Below are positions 24,446-31,496 of a stretch of DNA of 64,000 nt, in pieces. The DNA is taken from positions 1-64,000 of the forward strand of contig JBMONC010000072.1 in NCBI GenBank assembly GCA_049324875.1, read 5' to 3'. The notes beneath the pieces are model-generated. The model made no database searches, was not told the origin of the DNA, and was given only the letters and a program-made list of their open reading frames with translations. The translations under genes and the position numbers were made by a program. How positions within the stretch are numbered: the first letter of the stretch is position 1; every line of letters begins with the position of its first letter. This DNA comes from JAWLHU01 sp049324875 (GTDB lineage: Bacteria; Bacillota; Sulfobacillia; Symbiobacteriales; Symbiobacteriaceae).

Positions 24446-25348
24446 ATGAACAAGCGTAAACTCTCAGGAATGACGGCGGGCGCCGTTCTGGTGGCGGTTT
24501 CCGCCCTTGGATTTTCCACGAACCCGATCTTCGGCAAGCTTGGCTATCAGGCGGGGGCGACGCCGGTCACCCTCCTGGCGACCCGGTTCGTGCTGGCAGC
24601 GCTCAGCCTCTGGCTCTACCTGCTCTGGCGGCGCCAGACCGGCGGGGTCCCCGTGCTGAAGCGCGCCCAACTGATCGTCCTCGGCAGCATGGGCATGGCG
24701 ATGGTCTCCATGCTCTACTTCTCGGCGCTCCCCTACATCGACGCGGGGCTGGCCACCGGCATCTTCTACCTGCACCCGGCCATGATCGCCCTGGTCGGCC
24801 TCTTCCGGGGCGAGCGGCTGGGCCGGATGGGGCTGGCCGGCCTGCTCCTGACCGGCGCGGGCACCTGGCTGCTCCTCGGCACGGGCACCGGCGCCGGCGG
24901 CTTCACCCTGCAGGGGCTGCTGATGATCACCGGCGCCGCAGCGCTCTACGCCGCCTACATCATCATGGGGGAGCGCTGGACGCAGGGGGTCTCCCCCATT
25001 GTCTCCAGTGCACATGTCACCCTGGGGGCGGCCGTGGTCTACCTCAGCATCGCCCCGCTAACCGGCCAGAGCCTGCCCCCGCCGGGGGCGATCGCCTACG
25101 GCGCCGCACTGGCGCTCACCTCCACGGTGCTCGCCCTGATCACCCTCTTTGCCGGCCTGCCGAAGGTGGGGCCGACCCGTGCGGCGATCATCAGCACCCT
25201 GGAGCCGGTCTTCACCGTGATCCTGGCGGCCATCCTGCTGGGGGAGCGGCTCAGCTGGCTGCAGCAGGCGGGCATCGTCATGGTGGTGATCGGGGCCATC
25301 ACCGTGCAGATGCGGGACCGCCCGACCGCAGCGGTGCCGGAGATGTGA
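24446..25348 (+). CDS. EamA-family (DMT) transporter
   Basis: A 300-aa protein with about ten hydrophobic segments arranged as two five-helix EamA repeats. Repeat features include FSTNPIFGKLGYQAGATPVTLLATRF in the first half and TRAAIISTLEPVFTVILAAILLGERLSWLQQAGIVMVVIGA in the second. Such proteins export amino acids, nucleotides or other metabolites; the substrate cannot be named. No clear ribosome-binding site precedes the ATG at 24446, and a TAGAAT -10-like hexamer ends only 9 bases upstream, so leaderless translation is possible; a GTG at 24437 is the alternative start. Confidence 0.88.
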   Translation: MNKRKLSGMTAGAVLVAVSALGFSTNPIFGKLGYQAGATPVTLLATRFVLAALSLWLYLLWRRQTGGVPVLKRAQLIVLGSMGMAMVSMLYFSALPYIDAGLATGIFYLHPAMIALVGLFRGERLGRMGLAGLLLTGAGTWLLLGTGTGAGGFTLQGLLMITGAAALYAAYIIMGERWTQGVSPIVSSAHVTLGAAVVYLSIAPLTGQSLPPPGAIAYGAALALTSTVLALITLFAGLPKVGPTRAAIISTLEPVFTVILAAILLGERLSWLQQAGIVMVVIGAITVQMRDRPTAAVPEM

Positions 25349-25395
25349 GAAGAGCCGTCCCGATGCCGGGCAGGCTCTCGGGCTTCCGACAAAAA

Positions 25396-25431
25396 GGCCT
25401 CCTGCTGTCCGACCGGCGGATGCAGGAGGCC
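25396..25431. terminator. Bidirectional terminator between EamA gene and iron permease
   Basis: GGCCTCCTGC pairs with GCAGGAGGCC (10 base pairs). CTATCTTTTTC follows on the plus strand and a run of T (AAAAA on plus) follows on the minus strand, so both convergent genes can use it. Confidence 0.85.
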
Positions 25432-25476
25432 CTATCTTTTTCCTCTACGACCAACCATTCAGGGCCCTGCCGAAAC

Positions 25477-27129
25477 TCATTCGGCGCTCTCCCTCCCCAC
25501 TCGGTCCAGCAGAAAGACGGAGAGCATGCTGAGGGCAATGATGAAGAGCGAAGGGACTGCCGCCTGATGGATCTGCTCGTCACTGGCGTACTGGTACGCC
25601 TTCGTGGCCAGGGTGTTGAAGTTGAACGGCCGGAGCAGCAGCGCCAGCGGCAACTCCTTCACGATCTCGACGAAGGTGAGAATCGCCCCGCTGAAGAGAG
25701 CCCCCTTGATCAGCGGCAGGTCGACCCGGAAGAAGCTCCTGGTAATGCCATGACCGAGCATACGGGAGACCTCCAGATACCGGGTGCCGATCTTCTCGAA
25801 CCCAGCCTCCACGGCGTGGTAGCCCGTGGCCATAAACCGCACGACATAGGCGACAAGCAGCATCGCCAGCGAGAGGCTCAGGACCAGGGGGGCGTCGCCC
25901 ATCCCCATGCGGGCATAGAAGGGCGCCAGCAGGCGGTCGGCCCAGAGGAAGATGACCAGTACGCCCACCGCCACAATCGCCCCGGGAACGGAATAGCCGG
26001 CGGTGATCAGGCGGGCAAGGGCCTGCGTGGACCGGCTGGCCATGGTCCGGTTGACGTTGGCCACCACCACCGACAGGACCAGGATGATCGCGGTGGCCAG
26101 CAGGGCGAGCTGCAGGCTGCGAGCCGTCAACTCCCAGAACGCCGGGGTCAGCACGTCGCCGTACGTCCAGGTCGCCCAGACCACCAGCTGGAGGATCGGG
26201 ATGAGAAAGGACCAGGCGAAGACCAGCCCGCAGAACAGAGAGGCAGCGACCGCACCGGCTCCCCTCAGTTTGCGGGGCACCAGGGGCCTCGACCTGCTGG
26301 TGGTGGCGCTGAACTGCCGGCCCTGCCGGAAGAGGTGCTCCAGGATAAAGAGGCCCACGATGACGACCATTAACCAGGCGGCCAGCCGGACCGCCGAGTC
26401 GATGTCGTACATGCCGAACCAGGTCCTGAAGATCGCCGTGGAGATGGTTTGAATACCGTAGTAGTTGGCGACGCCGTAATCCCCCAGGACCTCAAAGGCC
26501 ACGAGCGAGACACCGCCGATGATGGCTGGGCGGGACATGGGCAGGGCGATCCGAAAGAAGATGGCAGCCGGCGAGCGCCCGAGCAGGAGCCCATTCTCCA
26601 CGTAGGAGCCGCTCTGGTTCTCGAGGAACGACTTGGTAATGATATAGACATAGGGGAATAGAAACAGCGTAAAGATGAACACCGCCCCCGGCATTGACAT
26701 GATGCCGAAGTACCGCGGGTCGGGTGTGACCCCCAGGGAGCGGAGGGCCGTCTGGACGACGCCGGTGTAGCTGAACATGGTGCTGTAGGTGTACGCCGCA
26801 ATGTAGGGCGGAATCGTCAGCGGGAGCATCAGGCCCCAGCGAAAAAAGCCGCGCAGGGGAAAGTCGTAAGCGGCGATCAGCCAGGCCAGCGGCACTGCCA
26901 GGAGCACGGTGAAGAGCGAGGTGAACAGGACCAGTACCGAAGTCTCGACCAGGTAACTCCGGAGCAGGTACTCCTGAATGTGTTGCCAGTTTTCGTTGGG
27001 CGCCTGAAACAGCGAGATCAAAATGGGCAACAGGGGCAGCAGTACTACCGCTGCCCCAATCAGGCTTACCAGGAGCCATCCGTTGGTGTGCTTCCGAATG
27101 TCCCGGATCAGAGTTGCCCATGCCGTCAC
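25477..27129 (-). CDS. Ferric-iron-type ABC transporter permease (FbpB/AfuB-like, fused double unit)
   Basis: A 550-aa permease with two homologous halves of about six helices each. Each half has a permease EAA-type loop for the ATPase (LLLGRSPAAIFFRIALPMSRPAIIGG in the first, YLEVSRMLGHGITRSFFRVDLPLIKGA in the second). This double architecture is usual for iron(III) permeases of the FbpB class. The GTG start overlaps the binding-protein stop (TAGTGA). No ATP-binding subunit follows; the gene ends at a strong terminator, so the ATPase must be encoded elsewhere. Confidence 0.9.
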   Translation of the reverse strand: MTAWATLIRDIRKHTNGWLLVSLIGAAVVLLPLLPILISLFQAPNENWQHIQEYLLRSYLVETSVLVLFTSLFTVLLAVPLAWLIAAYDFPLRGFFRWGLMLPLTIPPYIAAYTYSTMFSYTGVVQTALRSLGVTPDPRYFGIMSMPGAVFIFTLFLFPYVYIITKSFLENQSGSYVENGLLLGRSPAAIFFRIALPMSRPAIIGGVSLVAFEVLGDYGVANYYGIQTISTAIFRTWFGMYDIDSAVRLAAWLMVVIVGLFILEHLFRQGRQFSATTSRSRPLVPRKLRGAGAVAASLFCGLVFAWSFLIPILQLVVWATWTYGDVLTPAFWELTARSLQLALLATAIILVLSVVVANVNRTMASRSTQALARLITAGYSVPGAIVAVGVLVIFLWADRLLAPFYARMGMGDAPLVLSLSLAMLLVAYVVRFMATGYHAVEAGFEKIGTRYLEVSRMLGHGITRSFFRVDLPLIKGALFSGAILTFVEIVKELPLALLLRPFNFNTLATKAYQYASDEQIHQAAVPSLFIIALSMLSVFLLDRVGRESAE

Positions 27130-28232
27130 TACTTCCAGCCCGCCTTGTCCATCAGCTGAAGCGCCAGCTTGTTGTACTCGCCCAGCTTGGCAAAGTCAAT
27201 CTGCTGCGCCTTGAACTTGCCCCAGGAGGCGAGCAACTCAGGCCACTGCGCCTTCGGGTTGACCGGGTACTCGTAGTTCTCCTTCGACATCAGCTCCTGG
27301 GCCTGCTGGCTGGTCAGGAACTCGATCAGCTTGACAGCCGCCTCGGGGTTCTTGCTGTGCTTGGTGAGGCCCACGCCGCTGATGTTGATGTGGGTACCGG
27401 TGGTCTGCTGGTTCGGGAAGAAGACCCCAACCGCCTTGCCGACCTTGGCCTCCTCGGCATCCTTGGCGTTGACCATCTGACCGACATAGTAGGTGTTCAT
27501 GATCGCCACATCGCCCACACCGGCCACGATGGCCTTCGCCTGGTCACGATCGCCACCCTCGGGCTTGCGGGCCAGGTTGGCGGCGATACCCTTCGCCCAC
27601 TCAGCCGTGGCCTGCTCGCCGTTCAGGGCGATCAGCGAGGCGACCAGCGACTGGTTGTAGAGGTTGGTGGAGGAGCGGACCAGCAGCTTGCCCCGCCACT
27701 TCTCGCTGGCCAGGTCCTCATAGGTAGAGAGCTGGTCGGGCTGCACCCGGTCCTTGGCGTAGACGATCACCCGGGCACGGGTGGAGAGGCCGATCCAGTG
27801 GTTATCCTTGTCGCGCAGGTGCTGCGGGACATTCTGATCCACGGTGGCCGACTTCACGGGCTGCAGCACGCCCGCCTCCTTGGCGGTGTTCAGCACGCCG
27901 CCGTCGACCGTGATGAAGAGGTCGGCCGGGGTGGACTGACCCTCGCGCTTCAGGCGCTCGATCAACTCCGGAGCCGAGCCCTTGACCACATTCACCTTGA
28001 TGCCGGTCTTCTTGGTAAAGTCCGCATAAAGAACATCGTCGACAGCGTAATGCCGAGCGGTGTAGATATTGACAACCTGTTCCTTCGCCGGCTCCGGAGC
28101 GGCGGGCTTCTGCTCGGCAGCGGGCTTCTGCTCAGCGGGAGCGGGAGTCGAAGCGGAGCCACAGCCGGCGAGAATGCCAGCGGCCACCATGAGGGACAGA
28201 ACCGAGGAGAGAAGTCGACGGGGGGTTTTCAT
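27129..28232 (-). CDS. Ferric-iron ABC transporter substrate-binding lipoprotein (FbpA-like)
   Basis: A 367-aa type-2 periplasmic-binding fold protein. MKTPRRLLSSVLSLMVAAGILAGC gives a lipoprotein signal with lipobox LAGC (Cys24), followed by a Pro/Ala/Lys/Glu-rich tether. Family motifs: VVNIYTARHYAVDDVLYADFTKKTGIKVNVV, GQSTPADLFITVDGG, WIGLSTRARVIVY, and a late NTYYVGQM with a Tyr pair suited to Fe3+ ligation. It pairs with the downstream permease. A Fur-like dyad lies immediately upstream. ATG at 28232 is chosen for the signal peptide, although GGAGG is about 13 bases away. Confidence 0.92.
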   Translation of the reverse strand: MKTPRRLLSSVLSLMVAAGILAGCGSASTPAPAEQKPAAEQKPAAPEPAKEQVVNIYTARHYAVDDVLYADFTKKTGIKVNVVKGSAPELIERLKREGQSTPADLFITVDGGVLNTAKEAGVLQPVKSATVDQNVPQHLRDKDNHWIGLSTRARVIVYAKDRVQPDQLSTYEDLASEKWRGKLLVRSSTNLYNQSLVASLIALNGEQATAEWAKGIAANLARKPEGGDRDQAKAIVAGVGDVAIMNTYYVGQMVNAKDAEEAKVGKAVGVFFPNQQTTGTHINISGVGLTKHSKNPEAAVKLIEFLTSQQAQELMSKENYEYPVNPKAQWPELLASWGKFKAQQIDFAKLGEYNKLALQLMDKAGWK

Positions 28233-28253
28233 GAGGATCGATCGCCTCCGGTT

Positions 28254-28272
28254 GAGAATGAGTATCACTCGC
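28254..28272. promoter_or_regulatory. Fur-like operator upstream of the iron transporter
   Basis: GAGAATGAGTATCACTCGC agrees with the 19-base Fur box at 13 of 19 positions. It is the centre of a larger dyad (28252-28274) whose 10-base arms match at 8 positions. Its place just before an iron-binding-protein gene makes iron-dependent repression likely. Confidence 0.6.
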
Positions 28273-28427
28273 AAGTGGAAATTACCATGTCCGGGTGCCC
28301 CCTGTCAACCGTTATGGGGGGATTCGGATAAAGAATCGGGTTGGGGCCTTACCGGCACGTCCTTCAGCCCTAGTCCTTTATAGTCGGAAGTGCTGGATCG
28401 AAGGCCTATAGCAAGGCCAAAACAGGA

Positions 28428-28449
28428 CCCTCCCCGCTGCCGGAGAGGG
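28428..28449 (-). terminator. Probable terminator after the CheX-like gene
   Basis: On the minus strand CCCTCTCC pairs with GGGGAGGG across GGCAGC with one mismatch, and CCTGTTTT follows, just past the stop of the CheX-like gene. Confidence 0.5.
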
Positions 28450-28456
28450 GCTGCTC

Positions 28457-28930
28457 TTATCCGATCCCCGCCTGCAGCTCGACTGCCACATGCAGGTTGA
28501 TGAGTCCGTGCTTGGTGGCCAGCGGCATCACGTAGCGCTGAACCCCCAGGGTGGAGATCTTGGAGCGGGAGCCGATCATGATCGTGGGCGGGGTGATATC
28601 GGCCTCCAGTTGAAGCTTCTCCAGCTCGATGCAGGCGCCGCCTGCGATCAGGTTGCCCATCTCCGCCAGGGCAGAGAGGCCCATCTCCGTCAGCTCATCC
28701 TGGGGCTCACCCACCATCGTGGCCGCCATGGAGCGGGCGGTACTCAGGCTCATCCCCACCAGCACCATGCCCCGCAGGGATCCCACCATGGAGAGGTAGA
28801 CGGTTACCTCGTCGGTCACATGCTCAGACGGGTCCACGTGCAGGCCGGTCCGCTTAACCTGCGATTGAACCTCCTTGGAGACGCTGTTGGAGGCAGCGGA
28901 CAGGAAGGCATTCAGTATCTCTGCTTTCAT
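28457..28930 (-). CDS. cheX: CheX/CheC-like chemotaxis phosphatase domain protein
   Basis: A 157-aa single-domain protein of the CheC/CheX/FliY class. The signature S-E-x-x-N region reads LTEMGLSALAEMGNLIAGGACIELE, with the Glu and Asn used in CheX-type dephosphorylation of CheY. The preceding VTVYLSMVGSLRGMVLVGMSLSTARSMAATM fits the fold. The start ATG has GGAGG 8 bases upstream. It stands alone, not in a chemotaxis operon, so it may act on another response regulator. The assignment to CheX rather than CheC is by length and single-motif content. Confidence 0.8.
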   Translation of the reverse strand: MKAEILNAFLSAASNSVSKEVQSQVKRTGLHVDPSEHVTDEVTVYLSMVGSLRGMVLVGMSLSTARSMAATMVGEPQDELTEMGLSALAEMGNLIAGGACIELEKLQLEADITPPTIMIGSRSKISTLGVQRYVMPLATKHGLINLHVAVELQAGIG

Positions 28931-29019
28931 TTAGTGAACCTCCGTTCGGGAGTAGGACTTACTTCCACATGACAAGGGGAGAGTCCTCTTCCGTCGGAGC
29001 CGGCCCACCGACCGCCCGC

Positions 29020-29592
29020 TCAGCTGAGCCGGGCCACCTCGGCGTGGCGGAAGCAGGTCACCGGGTGGTCATTCACCATCCCCACCGCCTGCATGAAGGC
29101 GTAGCAGATGGTGGAGCCCACGAACTTGAAGCCCCGCCGCTTCAGGTCGCGGCTCATCGCATCCGACTCGGGGGTGGTGGCGGGGACCTCCTTCAGGGAG
29201 GCCCACCGGTTCTGCCGGGGGGCGCCCCCCACGAACCGCCAGATGTAGGCGTCGAAGCTGCCGAACTCGGTCTGCACCTGGAGGAAGGCCCGGGCGTTCC
29301 CGATGGCAGCCTCCACCTTGCTCCGGTTCCGGATGATCCCCGGGTCGGCCAGCAGTTCCTCCACTCGCTTGGCGTCGAAGGCCGCCACCGCCGCCGGGTC
29401 GAAGCCGGCAAAGGCGCGGCGGTACCCCTCGCGCCGGTGCAGGATAGTCTGCCAGCTCAGGCCTGCCTGGGCCCCTTCGAGGATCAGGAACTCGAACAGG
29501 GTCCGGTCGTCATGCACAGGCACGCCCCATTCGGTGTCATGGTAGCGGGCATAGCGTTCATCATGGGAGCCAAAGCAGCGGTCCACGGTCAT
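29020..29592 (-). CDS. tag: DNA-3-methyladenine glycosylase I
   Basis: A 190-aa base-excision repair enzyme removing 3-methyladenine. It starts MTVDRCFGSHDERYARYHDTEWGVPVHDDRTLFEFLILEGAQAGLSW, which carries the Tag-specific YHDTEWG and Gln/Ala/Gly/Leu/Ser/Trp helix, and continues IIRNRSKVEAAIGNA, FKFVGSTICYAFMQAVGMVNDH and a late Cys/His pair that belong to the zinc site (Cys near the start, His and Cys near the end). ATG at 29592 is given; a GTG at 29586 has better spacing (8 bases) from AAGGAG. It is monocistronic. Confidence 0.95.
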   Translation of the reverse strand: MTVDRCFGSHDERYARYHDTEWGVPVHDDRTLFEFLILEGAQAGLSWQTILHRREGYRRAFAGFDPAAVAAFDAKRVEELLADPGIIRNRSKVEAAIGNARAFLQVQTEFGSFDAYIWRFVGGAPRQNRWASLKEVPATTPESDAMSRDLKRRGFKFVGSTICYAFMQAVGMVNDHPVTCFRHAEVARLS

Positions 29593-29739
29593 CGCTCCTT
29601 CCCGGGGGCTTTGCCGTGGGCTTTCTGCCTTTGGGTCGCGTTCCCCTGCTGCATCGGCGTTGGGCTGGAATGGAACAATTGGCCCCTGCCCCTCGTCAAA
29701 TATCGTCGGGGCCATTTGGGGGAGGGGTTTGATACCACG

Positions 29740-30510
29740 ATGCGCGCTTTTTACGCCTTTGTCACACAAGGGTTCCGCCAGCAGGCCGCCTACAAGGTGG
29801 AGGGCTGGCTCGGGATCGTGTCGAGCCTGATCTGGTTCATCCTCTATGCCGGGATCTGGACAGCGCTGCTCCGGGGCGATGCGGAGGCCCTGCAGCGCCA
29901 GATGAGCTACGTGATCGCCGCCCGGTTCCTCTCGGAACTTTACTTCCTCCCCACCTGGGAGGTCAGCGCCAAGTTCCGCATGGGCGATGTGGGCCTGGAG
30001 CTGATCAAGCCCGTCGCCCTTCCGCTGCGGGTTCTGGGGGACTTCCTGGGCCGCTCCTTCTTCCGCCTTCTTCGCTCTCTGCCGATCTATCTGCTCATGT
30101 GGGTGCTGTTCCAACTGCCGGTCCCCTCGGCCGAGACACTGCTGCTCTTCGTGGCCAGCGGCCTCCTGGGCTGGGTGATCACCGCCACCTTCCAGCTCGC
30201 CCTCAGCCTGATCGCCCTCTGGACCGTTCAGTTCGACGAGGCGGAGCAGCTCTGGGGAATCGCCAGCTCCCTCTTCTCCGGCGCCTTCATCCCGCTGTAC
30301 TACCTGCCCGACTGGATCGCCCCGATAGCCCGGCTCCTGCCCTTTGCCGGCACCTTCTTCACCCCTTCGGCCATCCTGGCGGGAACCCTCGCCGGCGCCG
30401 CCCTCTGGCAGGCCATCGCCCTGCAGCTGGTCTGGGCCGCCGGCGGCTGCGCCGTACTGTACGGCATGTGGTATGCCGGTCAGCACAAGCTGACCATGCA
30501 GGGAGGTTAA
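29740..30510 (+). CDS. ABC-2 family permease subunit 1 (PF06182/DUF990 type)
   Basis: A 256-aa membrane protein with about six helices. MRAFYAFVTQGFRQQAAYKVEGWLGIVSSLIWFILYAGIW at the start, the YVIAARFLSELYFLPTWEVSAKFRMGDVGLELIKPVALP loop and FSGAFIPLYYLPDWIAPIARLLPFAGTFFTPSAI near the end are typical of the two-permease DUF990 export systems. ATG at 29740 has GGGGGAGGGG about 9 bases upstream. It overlaps nothing and is followed 4 bases later by the second permease. Such systems normally begin with an ATPase gene, which is absent here. Confidence 0.85.
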   Translation: MRAFYAFVTQGFRQQAAYKVEGWLGIVSSLIWFILYAGIWTALLRGDAEALQRQMSYVIAARFLSELYFLPTWEVSAKFRMGDVGLELIKPVALPLRVLGDFLGRSFFRLLRSLPIYLLMWVLFQLPVPSAETLLLFVASGLLGWVITATFQLALSLIALWTVQFDEAEQLWGIASSLFSGAFIPLYYLPDWIAPIARLLPFAGTFFTPSAILAGTLAGAALWQAIALQLVWAAGGCAVLYGMWYAGQHKLTMQGG

Positions 30511-30514
30511 GCCG

Positions 30515-31324
30515 ATGAGCAGTCTGAGCCACAACCTCTCCAGCTATCTCCGCATGTCCCTCGCCCAGGCCCGCTCCCAGATGCAGTACCGGATCAACTT
30601 CGTGGCCAGCATCATCTCCATGGTCCTGACCTATGGGGGCCAGTTCATCGCGCTTTACTGGCTGACGGAGCGGTTTCATACGATCGATGGCTGGAGGCTC
30701 GAGGAGATCGTCCTCCTCTACGCCCTGGCGATCCTGGCCTGGGGGTTCGCCGTCTCCTTCTTCTTCAGCCTGCACGGCTTCGAGGACCAGATCCGGCAGG
30801 GGAGCTTCGACCGGGCGCTGCTGCGGCCCATCAACCCGCTGCTCACCGTGCTGGGGAGCCAGTCCCCCGTGGCCGGGGCCGGTCAGTTCGTCTTTTCCAT
30901 TGCGGCTTTTCTCTTCGCTGTCCAGGCCACCGGCATCCGGCTCACGGCGGTCAAACTGGCCTACCTGCTCCTCACCGCCGTTGGCGGCGGCCTGATCCTG
31001 GGGGCGGCCATCATCTGCGTCGCCACCATCGCCTTCTGGACGACCCGGACCTACGTCTTCTACTGGAGCCTGGTCTTCCCGGCCCGCCAGCTGATCAACT
31101 ACCCCGTCTCCATCTACCACCGGGCGATCCAGATTGTGCTGACCACCATCGTGCCCTTCGCCTTCATCAACTACTTCCCGGCCCATGTGCTGCTGGAGCG
31201 CACCGGGGATCTCTCCTTCCCCCTGCTGGCCTGGGCCACGCCGCTGGTCGGCCTGGCGGCGATCCTGGCCGCCTACGGTTTCTGGAACCTGGGCATCCGG
31301 GCCTACTCCTCAACCGGCAGTTAG
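30515..31324 (+). CDS. ABC-2 family permease subunit 2 (PF06182/DUF990 type)
   Basis: A 269-aa membrane protein homologous in layout to the preceding permease: QMQYRINFVASIISMVLTYGGQFIALYWL first helix, the conserved charged loop FEDQIRQGSFDRALLRPINPLL, and the PARQLINYPVSIYHRAIQIVLTTIVPFAFINYFPA segment that defines this family. AGGGAGG precedes the ATG. Together they would form a heterodimeric export channel, with substrate unknown; a strong terminator follows. Confidence 0.87.
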   Translation: MSSLSHNLSSYLRMSLAQARSQMQYRINFVASIISMVLTYGGQFIALYWLTERFHTIDGWRLEEIVLLYALAILAWGFAVSFFFSLHGFEDQIRQGSFDRALLRPINPLLTVLGSQSPVAGAGQFVFSIAAFLFAVQATGIRLTAVKLAYLLLTAVGGGLILGAAIICVATIAFWTTRTYVFYWSLVFPARQLINYPVSIYHRAIQIVLTTIVPFAFINYFPAHVLLERTGDLSFPLLAWATPLVGLAAILAAYGFWNLGIRAYSSTGS

Positions 31325-31347
31325 CGTCCGACGAGATTCGACAAAAA

Positions 31348-31381
31348 GCGAGACCCCAATGGCGGTCTCGCGCCTTTTTTT
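31348..31381 (+). terminator. Intrinsic terminator after the ABC-2 permeases
   Basis: GCGAGACC-ccaatggc-GGTCTCGC is a perfect 8-base-pair stem followed by gcc and seven T. It ends the permease transcript and insulates the GGDEF-EAL gene. Confidence 0.92.
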
Positions 31382-31496
31382 CTATAAATTATCTTTGACG
31401 GGTATATTCCGCGTATAGGGTATGGTAAACTTCATATAGTGGATTGTACGATGCAGAAGTATGCCCTCAGCACAGGCGGGAAGGGAGGGGCAAGTC

